NCBI GenBank assembly: GCA_043513815.1 | Contig: CP121313.1 | Coordinates: 868,001-932,000, forward strand | Direction of reading: 5' to 3' | Length of the DNA: 64,000 nucleotides | DNA from: JANQIO01 sp043513815 | GTDB taxonomy: Bacteria; Pseudomonadota; Gammaproteobacteria; Pseudomonadales; Halieaceae | Part shown: one piece after another, positions 25,512 through 34,324 of the stretch | How positions within the stretch are numbered: position 1 is the first letter of the stretch | Layout: the number at the start of each line of letters is the position of its first letter | Program-made: the position numbers and the translations under genes | The notes under the pieces: model-generated | Told to the model about the DNA's origin: nothing | What the model saw: the letters and a program-made list of their open reading frames with translations, nothing else | Database searches by the model: none

Positions 25512-25599
25512 CCGCCAACTGTCACCGAAAAGGCACTCTGAACGCTATAGCCAGCTGCTGTGCGCTCCGAGCGCCGCAGCGGGGAGAGTTGGCGGCTAG
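25508..25599. repeat. 13-base perfect inverted repeat between convergent ggt and NRAMP-like genes
   Basis: CTAGCCGCCAACT at 25508-25520 and AGTTGGCGGCTAG at 25587-25599 are exact reverse complements separated by 66 bases. Inside lies a smaller potential hairpin: GCGCT, loop CCG, AGCGC, flanked by GCTGC and GCAGC. The left arm includes the ggt stop codon, and the right arm ends 7 bases before the end of the convergent gene. It could act as a bidirectional transcription barrier or be the remnant of an excised element. No T-runs accompany the long arms. Confidence 0.7.
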
Positions 25600-25606
25600 C
25601 GCTGCT

Positions 25607-26821
25607 TCACACCAGTCCGAAGACGCGCAGGATTTTCAGCGCTCCCAGACCCACGGTCACCAGCACCACCAGGATGCCCAGTCCGTTGCTCAACGGACTG
25701 TTTACGTACTGGCCCAGGCTGCTGCGACGATTCATTACCACCAGCAGGAATATTGCGCAGATCGGCAGCAAAAAGCCGTTGGCCGCCTGGGCGAAGAGGA
25801 TGGCGAGCAGCGGTTTGGTGCCCACGGCCGCAAATCCGGTGCCACACAACAACACCGTGATCCATACCGTCCGGAAGCGCGGACTTTTCAGGTCCTGCGA
25901 CCAGCCCAGCACACCGCAAACGGCATAGGCCGCCGCCAGCGGTGCGGTGACCGCGCTGCTGAGACCCGCAGCAAAGAGCCCTGCGGCAAAAAAGTAGCGG
26001 GCACCACTGCCCAGCAGGGGTTCCAGTTGTCGGGCCATATTGGCAGCGGAGAATTCCGCATCGCCACCGAAGAAGGCAGCAGCAGAGGTGCTCAGCACCG
26101 CCAGCGTAATCAGCCCGCCCAATCCGATCGAGAGACCTGTGTCGATGCGTGCTTCTCGCAGTGCCTGACCGGTGTCGACGTCGGTGGGCCACTTCTCCTG
26201 TACGGCACTGGCGTGCAGAAACAGGTTGTACGGTACCACCGTGGTCCCGACCAGGGCGATGACGGTCAGCAGTGACCCCTTGGGTACCGAGGGCAGCAGG
26301 GCGCCCCGGAACATCTCGCCGAAATCCGGGCGCACCTGCACCAGCGTTGCCAGGAAGACCAGGCTCATCAGCAGGACCAGCGCCACCAGCAGTTTCTCGA
26401 TCAGGGCATAGGTGCCGGAGGCCAGCAGCAAGCCGGCGAGCACGCCCACCAGCAGTGCCCAGACGCTCATGGGTAAGGCAAAGATACTTTCCAGCCCGAT
26501 GGCAGCGCCAATAATATTGCCCGCTTCGTAGGCGGCGTTGCCAAAGCCGATGGCGACCACCACCAGGGCGATGGCAAATCCACCCAGCCAGCTGCCGGCG
26601 AAATTCTCTCGCAGCGCCTCCGCCAGTCCCCGACGGGTGACGAGGCCGAGGCGCGCCGCCATGTCCTGCAGGATCATGGTGGCAAATATGGAAAACAGCA
26701 GTGCCCACATCAGTGCAAAACCGTACTGAGCACCGGCGATGCTGGCTGTTGTTACGGTGCCGGGGCCGATGAAAGCGGCGGTGACCAGGATACCGGGTCC
26801 AAATTTGGAAGATCGCGCCAT
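25607..26821 (-). CDS. NRAMP-family metal-ion transporter with non-canonical binding motifs
   Basis: A 404-residue inner-membrane protein with 11 or so helices and the NRAMP fold order. TM1 begins FGPGILVTAAFIGPGTVTTA, where classical NRAMP proteins have DPGN; Asp and Asn are replaced here. The TM6 region reads GTTVVPYNLFLHA where MPH is expected. The manganese-coordinating Asp, Asn and Met are therefore missing, and the transported ion may not be Mn2+ or Fe2+. It could belong to a divergent NRAMP clade, such as those proposed to carry magnesium or other ions. The gene is 3 bases downstream of the glycosyltransferase stop on the same strand, so it may be cotranscribed. Confidence 0.8.
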   Translation of the reverse strand: MARSSKFGPGILVTAAFIGPGTVTTASIAGAQYGFALMWALLFSIFATMILQDMAARLGLVTRRGLAEALRENFAGSWLGGFAIALVVVAIGFGNAAYEAGNIIGAAIGLESIFALPMSVWALLVGVLAGLLLASGTYALIEKLLVALVLLMSLVFLATLVQVRPDFGEMFRGALLPSVPKGSLLTVIALVGTTVVPYNLFLHASAVQEKWPTDVDTGQALREARIDTGLSIGLGGLITLAVLSTSAAAFFGGDAEFSAANMARQLEPLLGSGARYFFAAGLFAAGLSSAVTAPLAAAYAVCGVLGWSQDLKSPRFRTVWITVLLCGTGFAAVGTKPLLAILFAQAANGFLLPICAIFLLVVMNRRSSLGQYVNSPLSNGLGILVVLVTVGLGALKILRVFGLV

Positions 26822-26824
26822 GAA

Positions 26825-27775
26825 TTACTCCGTTTCCAGCCACAGAGGCAGGTTTCGCACCAGGCCGCTGCGGGTGTGTCCCGCGGCACACAGGGCGCGC
26901 AGCCGGCGCCATCGGCCTAACTCTCGGGTGGCGACAAAACTCTCCAGGGCATCCGGACTAGCCAGGCCGCGCTGCTGCAGTCGTGTTTTCAAGGCCTGGG
27001 CCTGGGCGTAGAGCTGCGCCAGCCGGGTACCGCGGTCGCCCCTGGCCCGATGCCACAGGTAGCGCCGATTGAACCCCCGGGCGCCGATCGCGTTGTCGTC
27101 GTGCTGGCGGTAGTCCAACAGGGGCCTGTCGCAGTACTCGAGGTGACCGCCGGCAGCGCACGCTAGCGCCAGCCACCAGTCGTGAACCAGTGTGGCCGCC
27201 GGCAGGGGCCAGGCCAGTTCCAGGGCGGCCCGGTTGACCAGGCTGGCACAGCCGCTGACGTGATTCTGGACCAGCAGGCGTGATAATCCAGATTCTGGTG
27301 ACAGGTGCTGGTGCTCCATGAAGGAGCCGGCGATCAGGGCGCCACGTTCATCCACGACGCGCATATCCGAATAAGCCAAAGCTGGTCGGCTAGTGTCAGC
27401 GGGCATGCGGGCCAGCAGTACACTGACTTTGTCCGGCTGCCAGATGTCATCCTGGTCGCAAAACAGGAAGTGCGATTCGCGACGCCAGGTCAGCGCATGG
27501 TCGATCAGGGCCTTGAAGTTGGCGTTGCTGCCCTCGGGGGTCTGCCGGGTATTGTCCAACAGGGTAATGCGTTCGCGGGCACGCTCCCGGAAGGTCGCCA
27601 GCACAGTGGGCGTTGCGTCATGGGAAGCATCGTCGCGAACAACGATATGCAGTTCCGCGTAGTCCTGTGCCAGCAGCGATTCCAGCAGTTCTGCGAGCCA
27701 GCGTTCGCCGTTGTGTGTGGCCAGCAAGACCGTCACCGGGGTTTGCCCTGTCGTTTCCTGCACAGTTTCCTGCAC
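26825..27775 (-). CDS. Family 2 glycosyltransferase
   Basis: A 316-residue GT-A enzyme of the rhamnosyltransferase-like GT2 group. VTVLLATHNGERWLAELLES starts the nucleotide-sugar-binding fold, VRDDASHD gives the first acidic loop, and FLFCDQDDIW is the DxD-type metal motif. The acceptor-side conserved region includes LVHDWWLALACAAGG and YRQHDDNAIG. I chose GTG at 27775 because AGAGG lies 7-11 bases upstream; a second in-frame GTG is 12 bases later within a repeated VQET. It marks the left edge of the surface-glycan locus, and its start faces a divergent methyltransferase gene 121 bases away. Confidence 0.85.
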   Translation of the reverse strand: MQETVQETTGQTPVTVLLATHNGERWLAELLESLLAQDYAELHIVVRDDASHDATPTVLATFRERARERITLLDNTRQTPEGSNANFKALIDHALTWRRESHFLFCDQDDIWQPDKVSVLLARMPADTSRPALAYSDMRVVDERGALIAGSFMEHQHLSPESGLSRLLVQNHVSGCASLVNRAALELAWPLPAATLVHDWWLALACAAGGHLEYCDRPLLDYRQHDDNAIGARGFNRRYLWHRARGDRGTRLAQLYAQAQALKTRLQQRGLASPDALESFVATRELGRWRRLRALCAAGHTRSGLVRNLPLWLETE

Positions 27776-27896
27776 GCAGCCTCTGGAGTACGCGATAAAG
27801 TGACCATGGTAGCAGCGCTCACCGGCACTGTCCCCGCAATTGACCGCGCCCACGGCGGGCGCCAGAATAGGCGCCTGTCGAAAACTGGATACTTTG

Positions 27897-28748
27897 ATGC
27901 ACCCGACCACAGATGTTCCACAGGCCGACCCAAACGGCCAGCTCGAGGCCCTCGCCACCCAGGTCAACGAGCTGTTAGCGAAGGATGACCGGGTTGCGGC
28001 TCGCGCCGCCTGCGAGGCCATGTTCGAGCTCAATGGCGCCTATAACCAGGCGCATATGCTGATGGCGCGGGTGATGATGCCGGGCGAAAACTATGCGGCG
28101 ATCTTGTCTCGCCTGCACCAGCACCTGAAGCCCGCAGGCTATGCCGAAATTGGCGTGGCCACCGGCGCGTCGATGGCGCTGGCCGGCGCGGAAACCCGCT
28201 GTGTGGGCATCGACCCCTGTCCGCGGGTAACCGCTACTATTGCCGCGCGGGCGCGGCTCTATCCGGTCACCAGTGATGACTTCTTCGCTCGCTATGACTT
28301 GTTCGAAGAGCTGGGCGTTGAGCGCCTGGATCTGGCGTTCATCGACGGGCTGCACCTGTTCGAGCAGGCCCTCAAGGACTTTATCAACCTGGAGAAATAC
28401 TCCCACCCGGGTACGGTGGTGATGATTCATGACTGCTATCCGCCCACGGAACTGAGCGCCGCCCGGGATCGGGTGATGGCCTACTGGGCCGGCGATGTCT
28501 GGCGCATGATCCCGCTGCTGCTCAAGTATCGCCCCGATCTCCAGGTGCAGGTGATTCCCTCGCTGCCCTCTGGCCTGGGCCTGGTGACCGGCCTGGACGC
28601 AAGCTCAACGGTGCTCGAAGAGCGGTTCGACGCCATCGTTGAGGAATTCATGGCGCTGGAGTACAGCGAGCTGGAGACCCGGCGCGATGAACTGCTGCCG
28701 GCGCTCGCCAATGACTGGAGTACGATTGTCGAGCGACTGCCCGGCTGA
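27897..28748 (+). CDS. Class I SAM-dependent methyltransferase (Methyltransf_24-like)
   Basis: A 283-residue cytoplasmic protein. After a 60-residue helical N-terminus it has YAEIGVATGASMALA as a variant SAM-binding motif I, RCVGIDPCP as the acidic loop, and DLAFIDGLHLFEQALKDF, which is the signature of the Methyltransf_24 / cephalosporin-hydroxylase-like group. VMIHDCYPPT follows. Such proteins methylate sugar or glycolipid hydroxyls in polysaccharide loci. The ATG at 27897 begins after an A/T-rich stretch, and upstream in-frame TTG codons look less likely. Its stop TGA abuts the stop of the convergent giant glycosyltransferase gene (TGATCA), with no spacer. Confidence 0.83.
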   Translation: MHPTTDVPQADPNGQLEALATQVNELLAKDDRVAARAACEAMFELNGAYNQAHMLMARVMMPGENYAAILSRLHQHLKPAGYAEIGVATGASMALAGAETRCVGIDPCPRVTATIAARARLYPVTSDDFFARYDLFEELGVERLDLAFIDGLHLFEQALKDFINLEKYSHPGTVVMIHDCYPPTELSAARDRVMAYWAGDVWRMIPLLLKYRPDLQVQVIPSLPSGLGLVTGLDASSTVLEERFDAIVEEFMALEYSELETRRDELLPALANDWSTIVERLPG

Positions 28749-31700
28749 TCAGCGCCGGGGCGGCCAGGCCAGGTCGAAACTTTCGTAGGCCAGCGTGAGG
28801 TTAGGATTGTAGGCGGGGTCCTCCCGCAGGCGCTGACCCCATTTTTCTTTCATGAAGTCGCGTTCGCGCTCGAAGCGAATGCGGCGCTCGCCGGTTTCCC
28901 GACCGCGGGAAAAAGACTCGAAGTGGTAGAGCTGGGCGTAGGGCGTCCACAGGTTGCGGTAGCCGGCGTCGACCAGCTTCATACACAGGTCCACATCGTT
29001 GAAGGCGACTGCGAGGTTGTCCTCGTCCATCCCACCCACAGCCAGGAAGGCCTCTCGACGCAGCGCCAGGCAGGCTGCGGTCACTGCGCTGTAATTCTGT
29101 ACCAGCCGCAGCCGTCCCATGTGTCCGGTCTCGTGCTTGTAGAAACCGCGGAAGGCGTGGCCCGCTACTGCGTCCGGGCCCACTCCCAGCACCACCCCGC
29201 CATGCTGGATATAGTCGCTGGCAAAAAACAGTTTTGCCCCTACTGCACCGACACCGTCGCGCACGGCCTGGCTGACCAGCTCTGTCAGCCAGTCGCCGTT
29301 GATGACTTCCATGTCGTTGTTCATCAGTAGCAATACGTCGGCGTCCGACTGGGAGGCACCGTAATTCATGATGGCGGAGAAGTTGAACTCACGATCGTAG
29401 GCCAGCACCCGCACCCGCGAATCGTCCTGGATCGACTGCAGGTAGGCGATACAGTCTGCGTCCCGACTGCCGTTGTCGATAATGGTAAGGCGGTAGTGGC
29501 TGTAATCGGTGCGCTCCAGTACGCTGCTGACGCAGTGTGCAAGCACGCCCAGTGAATCCCGCGTGGGCATGAGGATGTCCACGCTGGGGACGGGGTCGGG
29601 CAGCCGGTGGCGCAGCCGGTAGGCCATGCCCATCTCGGACAGTTCAACCGATGCATCCAGTTCGTTGCGCTCGATGTGATCCTCCAGGGCCCGGCGCCCG
29701 GCATCCACCGCGTAGTCCTTGTGCTCGATGTCATCGGCCGTGGAGCCCTCTACCGCGCGCCAGTGGTACAGCACCCGGGGAATGTGGTGAATCTGTTCCG
29801 GCGATAATGCGGCACTGGCCCGCAATACCAGGTCGTAGTCCTGGGCCCCTTCGAAACCTTCGCGCAGGCCGCCCAGCTCATCGAGCAGCGACCGCTCGAT
29901 GACTACCAGATGGCAGAAATAGTTGATGGAGGCGAGGTAATCCGGGTTCCAGTCCGGCTTGAGGTGAGGGCGCATTGGCTTGCCGTCGCCGTCGATAATG
30001 TCCTCATCTGTGTACAGCAGCCGCGGTGGCTCAGCCTGCCGCAGCACCTCGGCCACCTCAAAGAGGGCATCGGGTGTCAGCTCGTCGTCGTGGTCCATGA
30101 AGGCTACGTAGTCACCGCTGGCCAGGGCGAGGGCACTGTTGGTGGCGGCGCTGATGTGTCCGTTGGTCTCGCGCCAGTGCACGCTGATGCGCTCGTCGCG
30201 CGCGACCAGTCCTGTCAGGGCGGCGCGGGTATCCTCGCGGGTCGAGCCATCGTCGGCGATGCAGAGCTGCCAGTGGGGGTAGCTCTGGCACAGCACCGAC
30301 TCTATCGCCTGGGTCAGCAATTTGGGGGGGGTATTGTAGGTGGGAATGACAATCGAGATCAGCGGTGCTGGGTCCAATGCCTCGGCGAGTCGCCGCTGCT
30401 GGGCCAGCGCAGCCGGTGTGCTGCGGCCGAACTTTTCCCACCAGTCCGCATAGTCCCGATGGGTGCCTACCCGAGGGAAGTCTTCCAGCCAGATGGCCAG
30501 GTCCTCCCTGACGCGCTGCCAGACCCAGGCCGGTCCGAAACAGCGGTAGAACCAGGCCCAGTGCCAGTGATTCTCCAGGCTGCGCAGCAGCGGTCCCAGT
30601 CGCCTCAGGGTAAAACTCTCAATGCGCAGTCGGCAGTCCAGGCGGCTCGGCGCGAGCACTAGGCCCTGCAGCGTGTCCGGGAATTTCAGGGTGCCGAATA
30701 TCGACTGCCCGTTGCGGTCTTCGTGCACCGGCGCCTTGACTTCTTGTAGCTCACCGTCGATGACCTCATAGAGCTTGGGGCCCCACAGGCGTCCGTCGCA
30801 TTGATAGCGAATATTGAAATACACGGTTTGCCCCGCCAGGTGTCCGGGGGTGGGAAAGTAGAGGTGGCCGCTGTCGCCGGTCATGGCCAGCCAGCCGTCG
30901 GGGGGCTGCTCGCCGTTGGTGACAGCGCCCAGCGTGAGCCTGTTGGCCAGCGGCAACAGTCGAAGCAGCGGATACAGGATGCGTCGCGCAAACGACACGA
31001 TACCTGAACGAGAAATAGCGGCACCGGGTGCTGATTTTAGCGCGGCAATTTCTGTCTCCTTGCTCTCCAGATGGTTTTTGAGCAGTGCAATTTCACCGGC
31101 AAGGCCGCGGCGATGGGCGCGCTGTTCCACCAACTGATCGGCGAGTTCAGCCAGTTGACGGTTGCTGTCCGCATAGGTTGCCAGCAGGGCAGTGTAATCC
31201 TGGCTGATGGGCCAACTCTGGGCGATATGTACCTCGATCTGTTGCGGCCGGATAGCGCCGAACAGGGGCTCCAGCTGGACTTCGAACCAGGCGTTGCCGT
31301 CCTGGCACAGCAGCGTGTAAGCACCCTCCTCGCGGTGGGCCACCAGGTTCTGGCTCAGGGCGTCGTCCAGAGCGCCTGCCGCGCACAGATCAACGGCCTC
31401 ATCGCCGGCCCGCACTTCGAAGCGATGCAGGTGCACCACGCCAGCGCGGTCGGCCGGGAAATAGCGCAGCACTTCGATACTGTCGGCATCTTCGATCTGG
31501 AAGACCAATGGGTTGTCGTCGCTGTTCAGGCTGGCCCAGCGCCGCTGCAACTTGTGCTCGCCGTGCTGCAGGTCACCGTCGCTCATCCAGAACAGGCGCG
31601 TTTCAAAGCGATTAATCACTCCGGTGGTCGGACTGTACTCCGCCGCAGATTGACCGCTGGAGTCAGCGTCAGGCCGCACTCGCAGCAGATACTGATACAC

Positions 31701-32351
31701 CAGGGCGTCGGGTCTCGCGAGCAGGGCGTCGACCAGCGAGCGCGGCAGCAGCTCTGGCGCAAAATCGGAAAACTCAGTGGCGTGCAAGGGTCGGCTTACC
31801 GTGTCGATTTCGCTGACCTGGAAATCCAGGCCCTCGAGAAAACTGCACAGTGAGTCGCGGGTGTAAAAGCGCACATGGGTGTCGTCGAGGATGCCCTCGT
31901 CGCGGTAGTCGAAGCGACCCTCCAGCAGATCCAGCACCACGCCTGCATAGCCGACATTGGGCACTGACAGCAGCATCTCGCCGTCGGCCTTCAGCAGCGC
32001 CGCGGCGCGGCGCAGCACACCCTCGCGATCGTGTACATGTTCCAGCACATCGGCAAACACTACATAGTCGTAGGCGCCTGCCGTGAACGATGCCAGTGCG
32101 TCCGGCTGCTCCAGGTCGGTGGCAAGCAGCTGGCGATAGTGCGGACGGGCTCGTTCCAGATGCTCTGCCGACATCTCGATACCGTCGACGATGCAGTGCT
32201 TCTCCCGCACCAGATAAGCGCCGAGCTCACCACTGCCTGCACCCAGGTCCATCACGGTGGTGCCCGCAGCTATCATTTCGGCCAACCTGGACAGGGAGTC
32301 CTCCGCGCCTTCTGCGATCTCGCGCTGGTATTTGAGGCGGTTATCCGTCAT
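28749..32351 (-). CDS. Giant tri-domain methyltransferase-GT2-GT2 fusion
   Basis: A 1200-residue cytoplasmic enzyme. Residues about 1-215 form a SAM methyltransferase (VMDLGAGSGELGAYLV, YDYVVFADVLEHVHDREG). About 230-640 is a poorly recognised region with a predicted coiled coil near 384-435. At about 664 a GT2 domain begins (LISIVIPTYNTPPKLLTQAI, acidic motif FMDHDDELTPDAL). A second GT2 domain begins at about 920 (SVDILMPTRDSLGVLAHCV, MNNDMEVINGDW, then GGMDEDNLAVAFNDVDLC). One protein could thus add two sugars and a methyl group, as in O-antigen chain-building or capping enzymes; the linkages are unknown. Its start overlaps the upstream sulfotransferase-like stop by 11 bases. Confidence 0.87.
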   Translation of the reverse strand: MTDNRLKYQREIAEGAEDSLSRLAEMIAAGTTVMDLGAGSGELGAYLVREKHCIVDGIEMSAEHLERARPHYRQLLATDLEQPDALASFTAGAYDYVVFADVLEHVHDREGVLRRAAALLKADGEMLLSVPNVGYAGVVLDLLEGRFDYRDEGILDDTHVRFYTRDSLCSFLEGLDFQVSEIDTVSRPLHATEFSDFAPELLPRSLVDALLARPDALVYQYLLRVRPDADSSGQSAAEYSPTTGVINRFETRLFWMSDGDLQHGEHKLQRRWASLNSDDNPLVFQIEDADSIEVLRYFPADRAGVVHLHRFEVRAGDEAVDLCAAGALDDALSQNLVAHREEGAYTLLCQDGNAWFEVQLEPLFGAIRPQQIEVHIAQSWPISQDYTALLATYADSNRQLAELADQLVEQRAHRRGLAGEIALLKNHLESKETEIAALKSAPGAAISRSGIVSFARRILYPLLRLLPLANRLTLGAVTNGEQPPDGWLAMTGDSGHLYFPTPGHLAGQTVYFNIRYQCDGRLWGPKLYEVIDGELQEVKAPVHEDRNGQSIFGTLKFPDTLQGLVLAPSRLDCRLRIESFTLRRLGPLLRSLENHWHWAWFYRCFGPAWVWQRVREDLAIWLEDFPRVGTHRDYADWWEKFGRSTPAALAQQRRLAEALDPAPLISIVIPTYNTPPKLLTQAIESVLCQSYPHWQLCIADDGSTREDTRAALTGLVARDERISVHWRETNGHISAATNSALALASGDYVAFMDHDDELTPDALFEVAEVLRQAEPPRLLYTDEDIIDGDGKPMRPHLKPDWNPDYLASINYFCHLVVIERSLLDELGGLREGFEGAQDYDLVLRASAALSPEQIHHIPRVLYHWRAVEGSTADDIEHKDYAVDAGRRALEDHIERNELDASVELSEMGMAYRLRHRLPDPVPSVDILMPTRDSLGVLAHCVSSVLERTDYSHYRLTIIDNGSRDADCIAYLQSIQDDSRVRVLAYDREFNFSAIMNYGASQSDADVLLLMNNDMEVINGDWLTELVSQAVRDGVGAVGAKLFFASDYIQHGGVVLGVGPDAVAGHAFRGFYKHETGHMGRLRLVQNYSAVTAACLALRREAFLAVGGMDEDNLAVAFNDVDLCMKLVDAGYRNLWTPYAQLYHFESFSRGRETGERRIRFERERDFMKEKWGQRLREDPAYNPNLTLAYESFDLAWPPRR

Positions 32352-33327
32352 CGGCAGCGCCTGTGGATTGCCCGGGAAGCGCCACTACAAGCGGGCAGTT
32401 CTCCAGGGCAGCGATATCTTCGCTGGCGCGCACTGACAGGCTGTCACCCGAGCTCAGGCTGTGGGCGGGCAGTGAGAAGCAAAAACCGCATGCGATGTCC
32501 TCAGGCACAGTGGCCACTTGCTGGTCGCAGGGCGCCAGGGAGTCGGTTTGCAGATTTGCCACCGTGGACGCTACCCGCTCGCCGTTGATATGTAGTTCCA
32601 GCGTCGCGGCTGGTTTGAGTGGGAAATTGTACCTCGCCCAGCCCTGGACACGATCATGGCTTATCCCGGTGATGGCGCCGGAGGCCTTGGTGGTGCGGGT
32701 GGCGTCCAGGTAATCCTCGGGAGCGGGACGAATAAAATCGATCGCGGACTGTCTGGCTGCTGCCTCGACCGGAGCCGGCAACAGTTCGATCAGCCGGTCC
32801 ACCAGCACGGCGGGGTTGGCCATCAGTTTTTCGTAGGAGACCAGCAGGGCAGGTGGCGCGGCCTGTTCCAGAAAATCGATAATGCGTTCATTGTCCGCCA
32901 GCAGTTTGTCCATGGTCAGGAAGACATCGACACCGCCTGAGATGCGGGTGCGCTGGGCGGCGGCGAATACGTCGCGGAACACCACAAGGTAGACAGGATT
33001 GCGAAACAGGGCGTGTACCTCCTGCACGTGATACAGCAGGCGCGGACGCTTGAAGGCCCATAGGTCATGGGCGGCGTCATACTCTCGAATAACGTCACTC
33101 GCCTGAGCCTCGCTGCCGTTCTCGATAGCGTTGGCAAGATTTACATCCTCGAACACCGGCCCGGCTGACAAGGCGCCGGTAAACACGCCCAGCCTGTCCA
33201 GCGCGCCCGCCACTGCTGAGGTGCCACCGCGCGCCGTACCCAGTACCACCAGGGTGCGCTGCTCGGCCTCGGGGATGTCACCCAGGGCGGCAATGCCGCT
33301 ATTAAGCATCGCGGCCAGATCAATCAT
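32341..33327 (-). CDS. Sulfotransferase-like P-loop protein with C-terminal GWA module (copy 1)
   Basis: A 328-residue protein. The P-loop GTARGGTSAVAGALDRLGV (around residues 30-48) resembles the 5'-phosphosulfate-binding loop of PAPS-dependent sulfotransferases. VVFRDVFAAAQRTRIS is a possible 3'-phosphate-binding element. LLVSYEKLMANP is a conserved sulfotransferase-type block. From about residue 215 a separate beta-rich module contains RVQGWARYN, NGERVAS and a GD turn. It is paralogous to the next gene upstream, whose stop it overlaps by 8 bases. Substrate unknown; the catalytic acid/base is not obvious, so activity is not guaranteed. Confidence 0.72.
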   Translation of the reverse strand: MIDLAAMLNSGIAALGDIPEAEQRTLVVLGTARGGTSAVAGALDRLGVFTGALSAGPVFEDVNLANAIENGSEAQASDVIREYDAAHDLWAFKRPRLLYHVQEVHALFRNPVYLVVFRDVFAAAQRTRISGGVDVFLTMDKLLADNERIIDFLEQAAPPALLVSYEKLMANPAVLVDRLIELLPAPVEAAARQSAIDFIRPAPEDYLDATRTTKASGAITGISHDRVQGWARYNFPLKPAATLELHINGERVASTVANLQTDSLAPCDQQVATVPEDIACGFCFSLPAHSLSSGDSLSVRASEDIAALENCPLVVALPGQSTGAADDG

Positions 33328-34318
33328 GACGCAACCCCAACATTGCTCGTAGCCGGTGTGACCAGCCGCGCCGGGGCTGGTAGGTCAGTGGACTGTTCAT
33401 GATGTCGAAGGGGTCGCCGGTCACCACCACCCGGACCTCGTCGCCGGGCTGCAGCGGTTCATTCAGGATGACGTCAAAAGCACAGCAGCCGTCGGCGCTG
33501 ATCCCCAGTTTGGCCAGGTCCTCTCGATACTGGTCGGCCGCTACCCTGGCGACTTCCAGGCCATTCACCTCAATGGCTACATCTGCCTGGCGGCGATGGG
33601 TCAGGTACTGGGCCCAGCCGCGAACGCGGCTGCGTTCTACGATATCGAGACGACCACGACTCTTGTTGTTGCGCGTGTGGTCCAGGTATTCAGCGGGACT
33701 TGCCTTGATGCTCCCCAGGGCGCGCTCGCGATCTCCTTCAGGGCAGTCGCAGAAGTCGGCCAGGGCGTCCACAAAGCCCTGTGGGTTCTCGAGCAGCTTC
33801 TCATAGGACACCAGTAGTGCCGGCGCTCTAGAGCCTCTCAGGAAGTCCTTGATGCGACGGTATTCGGCCAGAGTTCTACGCATGGTGCCCAGCAGATCTG
33901 CCTCGCTGGACAGCTGCGCACGCACGGCAGTAGCCAGCGGGTCACGGAATATGGCGACGTATCGCACATTGCCCAGCCGCCCGTGGTAGTCGGCGGCAAA
34001 GCGACTGTAGCCCGGACGCTTGAAGCCCCAGGGCGATACCGCGCTGCGGCGTGCTATCAGGCCTTCCGCCTCGGCTTCCTGTCCCGCTTCAATCGCCAGT
34101 GCGAGTTCGAGGTCCTCGTAGACCGGCGGCAGTGCACCCCGGCCCATTGCAACGCCCAGCGCATCCAGTGTGGCGGCTACTGCCGAAGTGCCGCCGCGGG
34201 CGGCGCCCAGCACCACGATCGCCACCGGGGTCTCCGGCACCAGCTGTTCGCTGTTGAGTACCTCAATGCCGCTGTTGACCAGGTCGCGCAGCGCTGCCTG
34301 TCGCTGGGTGTCTGTCAC
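33320..34318 (-). CDS. Sulfotransferase-like P-loop protein with C-terminal GWA module (copy 2)
   Basis: A 332-residue paralogue of the neighbouring protein with the same order of blocks: P-loop GAARGGTSAVAATLDALGV at about 38-56, VAIFRDPLATAVRAQLS as the putative 3'-phosphate site, LLVSYEKLLENP, and the C-terminal module with RVRGWAQYL at 232-240. The two copies are close enough to align along their length without large gaps, indicating a tandem duplication followed by divergence. It begins 6 bases after the methyltransferase stop in a four-gene - strand operon. A role in sulfating the exported glycan is plausible, but no PAPS-synthesis genes are in the window. Confidence 0.72.
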   Translation of the reverse strand: MTDTQRQAALRDLVNSGIEVLNSEQLVPETPVAIVVLGAARGGTSAVAATLDALGVAMGRGALPPVYEDLELALAIEAGQEAEAEGLIARRSAVSPWGFKRPGYSRFAADYHGRLGNVRYVAIFRDPLATAVRAQLSSEADLLGTMRRTLAEYRRIKDFLRGSRAPALLVSYEKLLENPQGFVDALADFCDCPEGDRERALGSIKASPAEYLDHTRNNKSRGRLDIVERSRVRGWAQYLTHRRQADVAIEVNGLEVARVAADQYREDLAKLGISADGCCAFDVILNEPLQPGDEVRVVVTGDPFDIMNSPLTYQPRRGWSHRLRAMLGLRHD

Positions 34319-34324
34319 CGGGGT

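Noticed and set aside
25596..26912. 438-codon frame on the - strand overlapping the NRAMP-like gene in another phase
   Set aside because: The translation is Gly/Arg-rich without hydrophobic segments, while the chosen frame gives eleven clean membrane helices.
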